Part shown: piece by piece, positions 7,979 through 16,854 of the stretch
Layout: each line of letters begins with the position of its first letter
How positions within the stretch are numbered: position 1 is the stretch's first letter
NCBI RefSeq assembly: GCF_035987325.1
Contig: NZ_CP108488.1
Coordinates: 5,208,001-5,272,000, forward strand
Direction of reading: 5' to 3'
Source of the DNA: Streptomyces sp. NBC_01244
GTDB taxonomy: Bacteria; Actinomycetota; Actinomycetes; Streptomycetales; Streptomycetaceae
DNA length: 64,000 nucleotides
Translations under genes and position numbers: made by a program
Notes under the pieces: generated by a model
Seen by the model: only the letters and a program-made list of their open reading frames with translations
What the model was told of the DNA's origin: nothing
Database searches by the model: none

Positions 7979-9001
7979 ATGCCCATCGCAACCCCCGAGG
8001 TCTACAACGAGATGCTCGACCGGGCGAAGGCAGGCAAGTTTGCCTACCCGGCGATCAACGTGACCTCGACCCAGACCCTGCACGCTGCACTGCGCGGCTT
8101 CGCGGAGGCCGAGAGCGACGGCATCATCCAGATCTCCACCGGTGGTGCGGAGTTCCTGGGTGGCCAGTACAACAAGGACATGGTCACCGGCGCCGCCGCC
8201 CTGGCCGAGTTCGCGCACATCGTGGCCGCCAAGTACGACATCACCGTCGCGCTGCACACGGACCACTGCCCCAAGGACAAGCTGGACGGCTACGTCCGCC
8301 CGCTGCTCGAGATCTCGGCCGAGCGCGTGGCCCGCGGCCTCAACCCGCTCTTCCAGTCGCACATGTGGGACGGCTCCGCCGAGACCCTGGCCGACAACCT
8401 GGCCATCGGCCAGGAGCTGCTCGCCAAGGCCGCCGCCGCGAAGATCATCCTCGAGGTCGAGATCACCCCGACCGGTGGCGAGGAAGACGGCGTCAGCCAC
8501 GAGATCAACGACGAGCTCTACACCACCGTCGACGACGCGCTGCGCACCGCCGAGGCCCTGGGCCTGGGCGAGAAGGGCCGCTACCTACTGGCCGCCTCCT
8601 TCGGCAACGTGCACGGCGTCTACAAGCCGGGCAACGTCGTCCTGCGCCCCGAGCTCCTCAAGGACCTCCAGGCCGGCGTCGGCGAGAAGTACGGCAAGTC
8701 CTCCCCGTTCGACTTCGTCTTCCACGGCGGCTCGGGCTCCACGGCCGAGGAGATCGCCACCGCGCTGGAGAACGGCGTCGTGAAGATGAACCTCGACACC
8801 GACACCCAGTACGCCTTCACCCGCCCGGTCGTGGACCACATGTTCCGCAACTACGACGCGGTCCTGAAGGTCGACGGCGAGGTCGGCACCAAGTCGAAGT
8901 ACGACCCCCGCACGTGGGGCAAGGCCGCCGAGGCCGGCATGGCCGCGCGCGTCACCGAGGCCTGCGCGAACCTGCGTTCCACGGGCACCAAGCTCAAGTA
9001 G
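7979..9001 (+). CDS. fba: Class II fructose-bisphosphate aldolase
   Basis: The 340-residue product is the zinc-dependent glycolytic and gluconeogenic enzyme that splits fructose 1,6-bisphosphate into dihydroxyacetone phosphate and glyceraldehyde 3-phosphate. Signatures are AYPAINVTST near residue 21, VALHTDHCPKDK near residue 90 with the catalytic Asp and zinc His, FGNVHGVYKPGN with the second zinc His, FHGGSGS with the third, and NTDTQYAFTRP near the C-terminus. AAGGAG just upstream is a good ribosome site. Length and motifs match the long actinobacterial class IIA form. Confidence 0.97.
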   Translation: MPIATPEVYNEMLDRAKAGKFAYPAINVTSTQTLHAALRGFAEAESDGIIQISTGGAEFLGGQYNKDMVTGAAALAEFAHIVAAKYDITVALHTDHCPKDKLDGYVRPLLEISAERVARGLNPLFQSHMWDGSAETLADNLAIGQELLAKAAAAKIILEVEITPTGGEEDGVSHEINDELYTTVDDALRTAEALGLGEKGRYLLAASFGNVHGVYKPGNVVLRPELLKDLQAGVGEKYGKSSPFDFVFHGGSGSTAEEIATALENGVVKMNLDTDTQYAFTRPVVDHMFRNYDAVLKVDGEVGTKSKYDPRTWGKAAEAGMAARVTEACANLRSTGTKLK

Positions 9002-9029
9002 CGGCGGCTCACGCAGCAGCGGCTTTCCC

Positions 9030-9078
9030 GGGAGGGCCCGGCTCCATCGTCCACGGACGGCGGGGCCGGGCCCTTCCC
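9030..9078 (+). terminator. Terminator hairpin after fba
   Basis: GGGAGGGCCCGGC at 9030-9042 pairs with GCCGGGCCCTTCCC at 9065-9078 with one bulged T, around a 22-base loop. It starts 29 bases after the fba stop. No T-run follows, as is common for Streptomyces terminators. Confidence 0.6.
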
Positions 9079-9106
9079 GTAGGCCCGCATCCCCCAGACT
9101 GTGCGC

Positions 9107-9520
9107 ATGTCTCTTCACCAGAACCTTCTCGGGGGCCCCGCCCCCACCCACCTCCCCGACGAGCCGGGCATCGCGGCCATCGCCGCGGGCACCCCCGCCG
9201 TCGAGGTGGCCGCCGCGCACCCGACCTCCTCCCTCGCCTGGGCCCTCCTCGCCGACGAGGCCTTCGCGGCCGGCCGCACGGTCGAGTCGTACGCGTACGC
9301 CCGTACGGGCTACCACCGCGGCCTGGACGCGCTGCGCCGCGCCGGCTGGAAGGGCCACGGCCCGGTGCCGTGGGAGCACGAGCCGAACCGCGGCTTCCTG
9401 CGCGCCCTGAACGCCCTGGCCCGCGCGGCCGGTGCGATCGAGGAGAAGGAGGAGTACGAGCGCTGCTCGACCTTCCTGCGCGACTCCTCCGAGACGGCCG
9501 CGGACGTCCTCGCGGTCTGA
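9107..9520 (+). CDS. DUF3151 family protein
   Basis: The 137-residue product matches the actinobacterial DUF3151 family: MSLHQNLLGGPAPTHLP at the N-terminus, WALLADEAF, YAYARTGYHRGLDALR and a central WKGHGPVPWEHEPNRGFLRA. Function is unknown. It routinely sits beside fba in this order (from memory). The ATG at 9107 is preferred because CAGACT ends 6 bases before it and no ribosome site exists, a leaderless arrangement; a GTG two codons earlier is possible. Confidence 0.85.
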   Translation: MSLHQNLLGGPAPTHLPDEPGIAAIAAGTPAVEVAAAHPTSSLAWALLADEAFAAGRTVESYAYARTGYHRGLDALRRAGWKGHGPVPWEHEPNRGFLRALNALARAAGAIEEKEEYERCSTFLRDSSETAADVLAV

Positions 9521-9578
9521 GGCTCGCGGTCTGAGGCCCGCGGTCTGAGGCCCGAGGTTCCAGGCCCGAGGTCCCAGG
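9511..9578. repeat. 14-bp tandem repeat array overlapping a stop codon
   Basis: Five imperfect 14-bp units run from 9511 to 9578. Three carry CGCGGTCTGAGG (at 9511, 9525 and 9539) and two read CCCGAGGT[TC]CCAGG (at 9551 and 9565). The first unit contains the TGA stop of the DUF3151 gene, so repeat growth has duplicated the gene end into the intergenic region. Confidence 0.75.
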
Positions 9579-9675
9579 CCCGACGCCTGCGGACCGACGC
9601 CTTCGGCGCCCGTTCCCGGGCGGGTTCCCGCATGGGGCCCGCCCGGTCGCGGAAGGTGACGTACGCCACTGACTA

Positions 9676-9706
9676 TTGAAGCCCTGCGGCACGACGGTCT
9701 TATGAT
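9676..9706 (+). promoter_or_regulatory. Candidate promoter of the tryptophan catabolic genes
   Basis: TTGAAG at 9676 and TATGAT at 9701 are separated by 19 bases, 80 bases before the tryptophan dioxygenase start. The -10 box is a good match. The spacing is one or two bases longer than ideal. Confidence 0.45.
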
Positions 9707-9786
9707 GCGGACAGGGGACCGGAGCTCCACTCACCTCACCGGAAGGAGCGGACCGCTACCCGGAAGCACGTATCGAGGAGACAGCG

Positions 9787-10635
9787 ATGTCGCACGCCCT
9801 TGATGCCTCCGGAGACGGCGGTTCGGACACTCCGAACCTCGACTTCGCCGGCACGACCCCCTACGAGGACTACGTCCAGGCGGACGTCCTCACCCACCTC
9901 CAGCACCTGCGCTCGGACGACCCGGGCGAGATGGTCTTCCTGGTCACCACCCAGGTCATGGAGCTGTGGTTCACGGTCATCGTCCACGAGTGGGAGACGG
10001 CCGCGCAGGCGCTCCGCGAGGACGAGCTCCCCGTCGCGATGGACGCGCTGAAACGATCCCTCCGCGAGCTGGAGGCCCTCAACGCCTCCTGGCGCCCCCT
10101 CGCCCAGCTGACCCCGGGCCAGTTCAACGCGTACCGCGCCGCCCTCGGCGAGGGCTCGGGCTTCCAGTCGGCGATGTACCGCCGGATGGAGTTCCTGCTC
10201 GGCGAGAAGGCCGCCTCCATGCTGGTCCCGCACCGCGGCGCCCCGCGCGTCCACGCGGAGCTGGAGAAGGCCCTCCAGGAGCCCAGCCTCTACGACGAGG
10301 TGCTGAGCCTCCTCGCCCGCCGCGGCCTCCCGGTCCCGCAGTCGGTCCTCGACCGCGACCTCTCGCAGCGCTACGAGCCCTCGCCCGAGGTCGAAGCCGT
10401 CTGGACGGCCCTGTACGCCGCCCCGGACGCCCACCCGGACCTGCACCGCCTCGGCGAGGTCCTCACCGACGTCGCCGAGCTGGTCTGGCGCTGGCGCAAC
10501 GACCACCTGGTCGCCACCCGCCGCGCGATGGGCGCGAAGACGGGCACGGGCGGCTCGGCCGGCGTGACCTGGCTGGAGAAGCGCGCCCAGAAGAACGTCT
10601 TCCCGGAGCTGTGGACGGCGCGCAGCCATGTCTGA
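9787..10635 (+). CDS. kynA: Tryptophan 2,3-dioxygenase
   Basis: The 282-residue haem protein oxidises L-tryptophan to N-formylkynurenine. Family signatures include LDFAGTTPYEDYVQ at residues 19-32, FLVTTQVMELWFTVIVHEWE near residue 50, and the C-terminal RNDHLVATRRAMGAKTGTGG near residue 240, where the proximal haem His and the GTGG loop lie. Length is typical. The stop overlaps the kynureninase start by 8 bases, so the two are translationally coupled. Confidence 0.95.
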   Translation: MSHALDASGDGGSDTPNLDFAGTTPYEDYVQADVLTHLQHLRSDDPGEMVFLVTTQVMELWFTVIVHEWETAAQALREDELPVAMDALKRSLRELEALNASWRPLAQLTPGQFNAYRAALGEGSGFQSAMYRRMEFLLGEKAASMLVPHRGAPRVHAELEKALQEPSLYDEVLSLLARRGLPVPQSVLDRDLSQRYEPSPEVEAVWTALYAAPDAHPDLHRLGEVLTDVAELVWRWRNDHLVATRRAMGAKTGTGGSAGVTWLEKRAQKNVFPELWTARSHV

Positions 10636-11851
10636 GCAGACCGCCGGCCCGAGCCCGGCCCCCGACCTGGCGGCCCGCGCCGAAGCCCTGGACGCGGCCG
10701 ACCCCCTCGGCAAGCTCCGCGACCGCTTCGCCCTTCCCGAGGGCGTGGTCTACCTCGACGGCAACAGCCTCGGCGCGCTCCCCGCGGGGGTGGCCGCCCG
10801 GCTCGCCGAGGTCGTCACGGAGCAGTGGGGCACCCGCCTGATCCGCTCCTGGACCGAGGGCGAAGCCAATTGGTGGAACGCCCCCGAGCGCATCGGTGAC
10901 CGGATAGCCCCGCTGGTCGGCGCCGCCGCCGGCCAGGTGGTCGTCGGCGACTCCACGAGCGTCAACCTCTTCAAGGCCCTGGTCGGCGCCGCCCGGCTGG
11001 CCGCGCCCGGCCGGACCGAGCTGCTCGTGGACGCCGCCACCTTCCCCACCGACGGCTACATCGCCGAATCGGCGGCCCGGATGACGGGCCTGCGCGTCGT
11101 CCCGGTCGACCCGGCCGCCGCCGCGGGGGCGATGGGCCCGGACACCGCCGTGGTCCTCCTCAACCACGCCGACTACCGCACCGGCCGCCTGCACGACCTG
11201 CCCGCCCTCACCGCGGCCGCGCACGCCGCCGGGGCGCTCGTCGTCTGGGACCTGTGCCACACGGCCGGGGCGCTGCCCGTCGGCCTCGACGCGCACGCGG
11301 TGGACCTCGCGGTCGGCTGTACGTACAAGTACCTCAACGGCGGCCCCGGAGCCCCCGCGTACCTGTACGTCGCCGCCCGCCACCAGTCCGCCTTCGACTC
11401 CCCGCTGCCGGGGTGGAACGGTCACGCGGACCCGTTCGCGATGACCCCCTCCTACGAGGCCGCGCAGGGCGTGGCGCGGGCCCGCGTCGGCACTCCGGAC
11501 ATCCTGTCCATGCTGGCGCTGGAGGCCGCCCTGGACGCCTGGGACGGGGTCGCGGTCGAGGACGTCCGCGCGAAGTCCCTCGCGCTGACCGACTTCTTCC
11601 TCGACTGCGTGGCGGCGTACGTCCCGGCGGGCAAGGTCGAGCTGGTCACCCCCACCGGGCACGAACAGCGCGCCAGCCAGGTGTCGCTGCGCACCGAGAA
11701 CGCGGACGGGGTCATGCGCGAGCTCATCTCGCGGGGGGTGATCGGGGACTTCCGCGCCCCCGATGTCCTGCGCTTCGGATTCACCCCGCTGTACGTCGGC
11801 TTCGCGGACGCGGAGCGTGCGGCGCGCGCACTGGGTCACATTTTCGGGTGA
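10628..11851 (+). CDS. kynU: Kynureninase
   Basis: The 407-residue PLP enzyme cleaves kynurenine to anthranilate and alanine. Visible motifs are YLDGNSLGALP near residue 40, GDSTSVNLFKAL near 108 for phosphate binding, WDLCHTAGALP near 207, and GCTYKYLNGGPGAPAYLYV near 235 with the Schiff-base Lys. It overlaps the dioxygenase by 8 bases and is followed 170 bases later by a probable formamidase. Together they form a tryptophan-to-anthranilate route. Confidence 0.95.
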   Translation: MSEQTAGPSPAPDLAARAEALDAADPLGKLRDRFALPEGVVYLDGNSLGALPAGVAARLAEVVTEQWGTRLIRSWTEGEANWWNAPERIGDRIAPLVGAAAGQVVVGDSTSVNLFKALVGAARLAAPGRTELLVDAATFPTDGYIAESAARMTGLRVVPVDPAAAAGAMGPDTAVVLLNHADYRTGRLHDLPALTAAAHAAGALVVWDLCHTAGALPVGLDAHAVDLAVGCTYKYLNGGPGAPAYLYVAARHQSAFDSPLPGWNGHADPFAMTPSYEAAQGVARARVGTPDILSMLALEAALDAWDGVAVEDVRAKSLALTDFFLDCVAAYVPAGKVELVTPTGHEQRASQVSLRTENADGVMRELISRGVIGDFRAPDVLRFGFTPLYVGFADAERAARALGHIFG

Positions 11852-12021
11852 ACCGGTAGCGAAACGTCACATCACCGCGCGGGCGGGGCTACGGCCCCGC
11901 CCGCGCCGGTATCCGCCCCGTCCGCCACGGAGGGGACCGTTCCGGCCTGATACGGTCCCGCTCTGCCGGAACACCGGAACACCAGTCCCCCTTGTCCCAT
12001 GCGTTACCGGAGGTTGAGCCG

Positions 12022-12933
12022 ATGACGGACCCCGCAGTCGAACGGGACGCCGCCGAGGCCGCCTCGGCCTTCTCCCATCCGCCCGTAGCCCCCGACGCGA
12101 CGGCCGCCTACGGTGAACACCCCGACCAGATCATCGACTTCTACGCCCCGCGCGGGGAACGGGCGCAGCCGGGCGTCGCGCGTTCCGCGCCGCTGGTCGT
12201 CGTCCTGCACGGCGGGGCCTGGCGCGGCCCGTACGACCGTCAGCACATCACCCCCTTCGCGGACTTCCTGGCCCGCCGGGGTTTCGCCGTGGCCAACGTC
12301 GAGTATCGGCGCGGCCAGTTCCGGGCATCGCAGCCCCTGCCGCACCAGGACGCCGAGGGCCCCGTGGCAGGCCGCTGGCCCGAGACCTTCGACGACGTGG
12401 CCGCCGCCCTGGACGCCCTGCCCGGCCTGGCCGCCGGCAGCCTGCCGGAGGCGGACCCGCGCCGCACGGTGCTGACCGGCCACTCGGCCGGAGGCCACCT
12501 CGCGCTGTGGGCGGCGGCCCGCCACGTGCTCCCGTACGACGCCCCGGCCGGCTGGCGGCTGCCCTCGGCGCCGCAGCTGCGCGGCGTGGTGGCGCTGGCC
12601 CCGATCGCGGACTTCACGGTCGCGGAGGAGCTCGGGGTGTGCGGGGGCGCCTCGGCGCAACTCCTGGGCGGGGCGTCCGGCTTCGCCGCACGCCGCCCGT
12701 ACGCCGACCCGGCGGCGCTGCTCCCGACGGGCATCGCCACGGCCGTGGTCCAGGGGCGGAGCGACATCGTGGTCCCGGAGGCGGTGTCCGAGGCCTACGT
12801 GGCGGCGGCCGCGCTGGCGGGGGAGATGGTGGGGCTGACCCTGCTGGACGCGGTCGGCCACTTCCCGCTCATCGATCCGGCCGCGGACGCGTGCGCGGTG
12901 GTGGCGGAGGAGATCTCGCAGCTGGCCTGGTAG
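12022..12933 (+). CDS. kynB: Alpha/beta hydrolase, probable kynurenine formamidase
   Basis: The 303-residue serine hydrolase has VVLHGGAWRGPYDRQ near residue 62, where HGGAW is the oxyanion motif used by kynurenine formamidases (family knowledge); GHSAGGHLALW near residue 152 with the nucleophile Ser; QGRSDIVVP near 238 with the Asp; and AVGHFPLIDP near 276 with the His. GGAGG lies 7 bases before the ATG at 12022, so I reject the longer upstream start. Position directly after kynA-kynU supports hydrolysis of N-formylkynurenine. A TACGGT box at 11951-11956 may give it its own promoter. A generic esterase is the alternative. Confidence 0.8.
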   Translation: MTDPAVERDAAEAASAFSHPPVAPDATAAYGEHPDQIIDFYAPRGERAQPGVARSAPLVVVLHGGAWRGPYDRQHITPFADFLARRGFAVANVEYRRGQFRASQPLPHQDAEGPVAGRWPETFDDVAAALDALPGLAAGSLPEADPRRTVLTGHSAGGHLALWAAARHVLPYDAPAGWRLPSAPQLRGVVALAPIADFTVAEELGVCGGASAQLLGGASGFAARRPYADPAALLPTGIATAVVQGRSDIVVPEAVSEAYVAAAALAGEMVGLTLLDAVGHFPLIDPAADACAVVAEEISQLAW

Positions 12934-12946
12934 GTCCTCGGGCACG

Positions 12947-12980
12947 CCGAAGGGGCGGCCCCTTCGGGCCGCCCCTTCGG
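12947..12980. terminator. Strong bidirectional terminator
   Basis: A perfect 14-bp stem (12947-12960 with 12967-12980) closes a 6-base CCTTCG loop. It sits between the convergent stops of the formamidase gene and purA and should serve both. Confidence 0.85.
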
Positions 12981-12998
12981 GCTTGGTGCGGGTACCGC

Positions 12999-14282
12999 CT
13001 ACAGGAACGAGTTGATCTCGATGGTCTCGGTGCGGCCGGGGCCGACGCCGATCGCGGAGATCGGGGCGCCCGACATCTCCTCGAGGGCCTTGACGTACGC
13101 CTGGGCGTTCTTCGGGAGGTCCGCGAAGGTCTTGGCCTTGGTGATGTCCTCGGACCAGCCGGGGAGGTTTTCGTAGATCGGCTTCGCGTGGTGGAAGTCC
13201 GACTGCGAGTACGGGAGCTCCTCGACGCGCTTGCCGTCGATCTCGTACGCGACGCAGACCGGGATCTCTTCCCAGCCGGTCAGCACGTCCAGCTTGGTGA
13301 GGAAGAAGTCCGTCAGGCCGTTGACGCGGGTCGCGTAGCGGGCGATCGGGGCGTCGAACCAGCCGCAGCGGCGGTCGCGGCCGGTGGTCACGCCGCGCTC
13401 GCCGCCGATGCGGCGCAGGGCCTCGCCGTCCGCGTCGAACAGCTCGGTCGGGAACGGGCCGGAGCCGACGCGGGTCGTGTACGCCTTCAGGATGCCGATG
13501 ACGCGGCTGATCTTCGTCGGGCCGACGCCCGCACCGGTGCAGGCGCCACCGGCGGTCGGGTTCGAGGAGGTGACGAAGGGGTACGTGCCGTGGTCGACGT
13601 CGAGCAGCGTGCCCTGGCCGCCCTCGAAGAGCACGACCTTGTCCTCGTCGAGCGCGTTGTTGATGATCAGGGTGGTGTCGGCGACGTACGGCTTGATCTG
13701 CTCCGCGTACTGGAGCATCTCTTCGACGATCTGGGCCGGGTCGATCGCGCGGCGGTTGTACAGCTTCGCGAGGAGCTGGTTCTTGCCCTCCAGCGCCGCT
13801 TCGACCTTCTGGGTGAGGATCGACTCGTCGTAGAGGTCCTGCACGCGGATGCCGATGCGGTTGATCTTGTCCGCGTAGGTCGGGCCGATGCCGCGGCCGG
13901 TCGTACCGATCTTGCGCTTGCCGAGGAAGCGCTCGCCGACCTTGTCGAGGGTGACGTTGTACGGCGTGATCAGGTGCGCGTTGCCGCTGAGCAGCAGCTT
14001 TGAGGTGTCGATGCCGCGCTCGTTCAGGCCGCGCAGCTCGGAGAGCAGGACGGCCGGGTCGACGACGACACCGTTGCCGATGACCGGGGTGCATCCGGGG
14101 GAGAGGATGCCGGAAGGGAGAAGGTGCAGTGCGTACTTCTGGTCGCCTACGACGACCGTGTGGCCGGCGTTGTTGCCGCCCTGGTAACGCACTACATAGT
14201 CAACGGATCCACCGAGCAGGTCGGTGGCCTTTCCCTTGCCCTCGTCACCCCACTGAGCTCCGAGCAGCACAAGAGCGGGCAC
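12999..14282 (-). CDS. purA: Adenylosuccinate synthetase
   Basis: The 427-residue enzyme condenses IMP and aspartate with GTP to adenylosuccinate, the first committed step to AMP. Signatures: [13 protein letters not shown] at residues 5-17 (GTP/IMP loop), [12 protein letters not shown] near 34 with the catalytic His, [11 protein letters not shown] near 131, [12 protein letters not shown] near 234, and a C-terminal GxxRxETI-type guanine site. The length matches the family. It is monocistronic and ends at a shared terminator. The divergent neighbour starts 163 bases away. Confidence 0.97.
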   Translation of the reverse strand: MPALVLLGAQWGDEGKGKATDLLGGSVDYVVRYQGGNNAGHTVVVGDQKYALHLLPSGILSPGCTPVIGNGVVVDPAVLLSELRGLNERGIDTSKLLLSGNAHLITPYNVTLDKVGERFLGKRKIGTTGRGIGPTYADKINRIGIRVQDLYDESILTQKVEAALEGKNQLLAKLYNRRAIDPAQIVEEMLQYAEQIKPYVADTTLIINNALDEDKVVLFEGGQGTLLDVDHGTYPFVTSSNPTAGGACTGAGVGPTKISRVIGILKAYTTRVGSGPFPTELFDADGEALRRIGGERGVTTGRDRRCGWFDAPIARYATRVNGLTDFFLTKLDVLTGWEEIPVCVAYEIDGKRVEELPYSQSDFHHAKPIYENLPGWSEDITKAKTFADLPKNAQAYVKALEEMSGAPISAIGVGPGRTETIEINSFL

Positions 14283-14383
14283 AGGCGTACACCTCTTCCG
14301 GATGGGGCATGTCCAAGGTCAGGGGGCGTACGACGATGTACACCGCAGGCTGAGCCGTCGGACCGGTACCCCGGAATAGACGA

Positions 14384-14411
14384 AGGCCCTGGCGCAATAG
14401 CGCAAGGGCCT
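14384..14411. promoter_or_regulatory. Hairpin in the purA upstream region
   Basis: AGGCCCT-G-GCGC pairs with GCGC-A-AGGGCCT around an AATA loop: 11 pairs with one G/A mismatch. It lies about 100 bases upstream of purA and 35 bases before the divergent GTG start. It may be a leader attenuator for purA or a terminator of leftward or rightward read-through; the sequence does not decide. Confidence 0.5.
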
Positions 14412-14445
14412 CTTGCACAAAGATGCTACCCGAGGAAGGACCGAG

Positions 14446-15468
14446 GTGTCGGCTCCAGAGCCCACCATGAGCCATGCGGGCGCGCCGGTAGGCGGCCTGC
14501 TCGTGCTCGTCGACCCGGTCGCCCGCCGTCTTGACGGCGAGTCCGTGCGAATCGCGAAAGATGTGTTGTCAGCGGGAGCGGCAGCGAAAATTTGTCTCCC
14601 GGACTCGCAGGAGGAGTTTGCGCGGGCCCTCGCCCGCCGGGGTCATCGGCAGCCGGTGATCGTGGGCGACGACCGCGCGCTCGTACGGGCCGTCGGGCTG
14701 CTGCACCGGGAGCGGGCGCTGTCCGAGGGGGCCGTTTCGCTGATTCCGGTGGGGCCCGCGGGGTCGCTGGTACTGGCGCTGCAGCTCGGCGTGCCGCTGT
14801 CGGCCGTGTCGGCCGCGCGGGCGGTCCTGGACGGGGCCGTCGGCATGCGGGACCTGCTGGTCGACGACAGCGACGGGGTGGTGCTGGGCGGGATCGGCAT
14901 CCCACCGCCGCCCGCGGGGGCCGCGGCCAGGTCCCGGTCGGGGTCCGGTGGCGTGCCGCGGCCGGCCGGGCCGTCGGTGTGGAACGCGTACCGCTCGCTG
15001 GTCCGTACGTTCGTCCGCCCGCCGGCCGGTGCGTCCTCCGCGGGCGGATCCGGCGGGGGCCACCGGCTGCGGGTGGAGGCCGACGGGGTGGTCCTGGCGG
15101 ATGTGGACCGGATGGTGGAGGACGTCACCGTGTCGGCCCGGGAGGGCGACGGGCTGGCGGACGTACTGGTCCGGATGGGGGCGGTCACGGCGCTGGGCCC
15201 CGGCTCCGGTTCTGGCTCCGGCTCCGGCTCTGGCCCTGGCTCCGGTCCCGGGGCCGGTTCCGGCTCGGACTCCGGTGCCGGTTTCGGCGCTGGCTACGGT
15301 TCCGGGTCCGGGTCCGGCCGGGTGGTGCGGGCGCGGGCGTCGGCCGTGACGGTGTCCGGGGAGGATTTCCGCTACCGGTCGGACGTCGGCATCACCGGTC
15401 CGGTCCGCCGCCGTACGTGGACCTTGCACCCGGGGGCGTGGGGGCTGACACTGCCGCTGCAGCGCTGA
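14446..15468 (+). CDS. Diacylglycerol-kinase-like protein with Gly-Ser repeat insertion
   Basis: The product has 340 residues. The N-terminal half resembles the diacylglycerol kinase catalytic domain, with VIVGDDRALVRAVGLL near residue 70 and SLIPVGPAGSLVLALQLGVP near 98. The expected GGDGT and GTGND nucleotide motifs are replaced (VGDD, GPAGS), so kinase activity is doubtful. About residues 253-291 are a Gly-Ser/Gly-Pro repeat between two predicted strands of the C-terminal lobe. The GTG at 14446 has GAGGAAGGA 5 bases upstream. A small membrane protein gene follows 23 bases later. Confidence 0.65.
   Translation: MSAPEPTMSHAGAPVGGLLVLVDPVARRLDGESVRIAKDVLSAGAAAKICLPDSQEEFARALARRGHRQPVIVGDDRALVRAVGLLHRERALSEGAVSLIPVGPAGSLVLALQLGVPLSAVSAARAVLDGAVGMRDLLVDDSDGVVLGGIGIPPPPAGAAARSRSGSGGVPRPAGPSVWNAYRSLVRTFVRPPAGASSAGGSGGGHRLRVEADGVVLADVDRMVEDVTVSAREGDGLADVLVRMGAVTALGPGSGSGSGSGSGPGSGPGAGSGSDSGAGFGAGYGSGSGSGRVVRARASAVTVSGEDFRYRSDVGITGPVRRRTWTLHPGAWGLTLPLQR
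15203..15320 (+). repeat. In-frame GGCTCC hexanucleotide repeat tract
   Basis: Degenerate copies of GGCTCC/GGTTCC encode the Gly-Ser linker of the diacylglycerol-kinase-like protein. Because the unit is 6 bases, gain or loss of copies keeps the frame. Confidence 0.7.
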
Positions 15469-15491
15469 CGAGGGGGAGGGAGGGCGGGGCC

Positions 15492-16193
15492 ATGGCGGAG
15501 ACCGTGGGCGTGGGTGAGGGCGTGGGCGTGGGTGAGGCACCCGGGCCCGTACCCGAGCCGGTAGCCGTAACCGTAGCCATGCCCGGCCCGGGTTCGGCGG
15601 ATGATCCGGGCGGTGCCGGGCCGCCCGGGGAGGCGGCCGTCCGGGATGCGCTCGGTGACTGGCGGCAGGACGCCCTGCTGATCTGTCTGCTGCCGGTGCT
15701 CTGCTGGCCCGCACTGGTCGGGGCCCTCGTCACCCGCCCCGCGCCGTTGCGGGTGGTGCTGCTCGGGCTGCTGGGCCTGCCGCTGCTCGTCGGACTCCGG
15801 GAGCTGTACGTGGTCCGGCGCGTGCGGGGCCTCCTGCGAGCCCCGGGGCTGCGCTGGGCCCCGTACGAGGTGCGGGTGCTGCGCGGACGCGGGCTGCCGC
15901 CGCTGCTCGCCCTGGGCGGCGACGGAGCGGGCCGGGTGCTGACCCTGGGGCCCCTGGGGCGGCGGGTGCTGGCGCCCCAGGGGCCCCAGGCCTGGCGCCG
16001 CAGCGACCCGGACGCCGTCCCGCCCCCGGGCGCGGAGCCGGACACCTCCGGCCCGCCGGCGGAGCGGTTCGTGTGGCTGGCCGGGGATCCGGGGCCCGGG
16101 GCCGTGGTGTGGGCGCCGTGCGCCCGGGGGCTGGGCCGGGCGCGGAGGCCGTGGCGGACGGGTGTGCTCAGGCGGAGGCGGCCGCCTCGATGA
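15492..16193 (+). CDS. Hypothetical membrane protein
   Basis: The 233-residue product has a low-complexity Gly/Val/Pro N-terminus, then two adjacent hydrophobic segments near residues 62-80 and 84-102 (LLICLLPVLCWPALVGALV and VVLLGLLGLPLLVGL), then a basic, proline-rich cytoplasmic-looking tail ending in repeated arginines. I do not recognise the family. It follows the diacylglycerol-kinase-like gene by 23 bases and is probably in its operon. AGGGCGGGG before the ATG can serve as ribosome site. Confidence 0.6.
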   Translation: MAETVGVGEGVGVGEAPGPVPEPVAVTVAMPGPGSADDPGGAGPPGEAAVRDALGDWRQDALLICLLPVLCWPALVGALVTRPAPLRVVLLGLLGLPLLVGLRELYVVRRVRGLLRAPGLRWAPYEVRVLRGRGLPPLLALGGDGAGRVLTLGPLGRRVLAPQGPQAWRRSDPDAVPPPGAEPDTSGPPAERFVWLAGDPGPGAVVWAPCARGLGRARRPWRTGVLRRRRPPR

Positions 16194-16299
16194 GGTCGCA
16201 GACCGGGCCGGGCCGGGCCGGGAGGCCAGGGAGGCGTGGCTCGCGTCGAGCTCGACGGTCTGCCTGCCGCCATGGCGCCGCTGCCGACACCCGTCCGGG

Positions 16300-16815
16300 T
16301 CACGGCAGGTTCAGGGTCGCGCGGTGCGTGCGCCAGCGGTCCATCAGGCCCAGGAGTTCCGCCTGCATGAACTCGAAGAACGCCGCCGTCTCGGCGATCC
16401 GGGTGCCCGCGGGGGAGTCGGGGCCGAGGCTGGCCGCGCCGTCGCGGAGGGTCTTCTCCCAGAGGGTCAGGATCTGGTCCCGGCGGGTGAAGGTCTCGTA
16501 CCAGAGCTCGTTGTGCAGCACGTAGCGGTCGCGTCGTGAGCCCGGCTCGCGCTCACGGCTGACCATGTTGACCTGGGACAGGTAGGAGACGGCTCCCGAT
16601 ACCGCCGCGGGGCTGATCCGCAGCGCCTCGCCCAGTTCCGCCGAGGTCATCGCGCCGCCGTCGCTCGCGAGCAGCCGGGCGAAGACGCGCGCCGCCATCC
16701 GCTGCATCCCCGCCTCGGTCAGCTGCGCGGCGAACCGCTCGACGAAGCGGGAGACCGCTTCCTCGTCCCGGGTGTCCGCATCGCTCTGTACGTCGTCGTT
16801 CACGTTGTCGTTCAC
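16300..16815 (-). CDS. MarR/GbsR-family transcriptional regulator
   Basis: The product of about 171 residues has a winged-helix core: MAARVFARLLASDGGAMTSA, then ELGEALRISPAAVSGAVSYL as the recognition region, and REREPGSRRDRYVLHNELWY as the wing. A C-terminal helical part follows. It diverges from the ABC transporter pair, and the palindrome at 16855-16870 lies between them, which fits autoregulation plus control of the transporter. In-frame GTG codons at 16827, 16815 and 16803 compete as start. A GGGAGG directly abuts the first, which favours 16815 by spacing. Confidence 0.8.
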   Translation of the reverse strand: MNDNVNDDVQSDADTRDEEAVSRFVERFAAQLTEAGMQRMAARVFARLLASDGGAMTSAELGEALRISPAAVSGAVSYLSQVNMVSREREPGSRRDRYVLHNELWYETFTRRDQILTLWEKTLRDGAASLGPDSPAGTRIAETAAFFEFMQAELLGLMDRWRTHRATLNLP

Positions 16816-16854
16816 GTCTTCAGCCACCCTCCCGACTTTACGTGATTTCCGACC

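Noticed and set aside
12004..14094. 696-residue minus-strand ORF over the formamidase gene and purA
   Set aside because: Frame-shifted shadow of purA, with Arg/Gly-rich translation.
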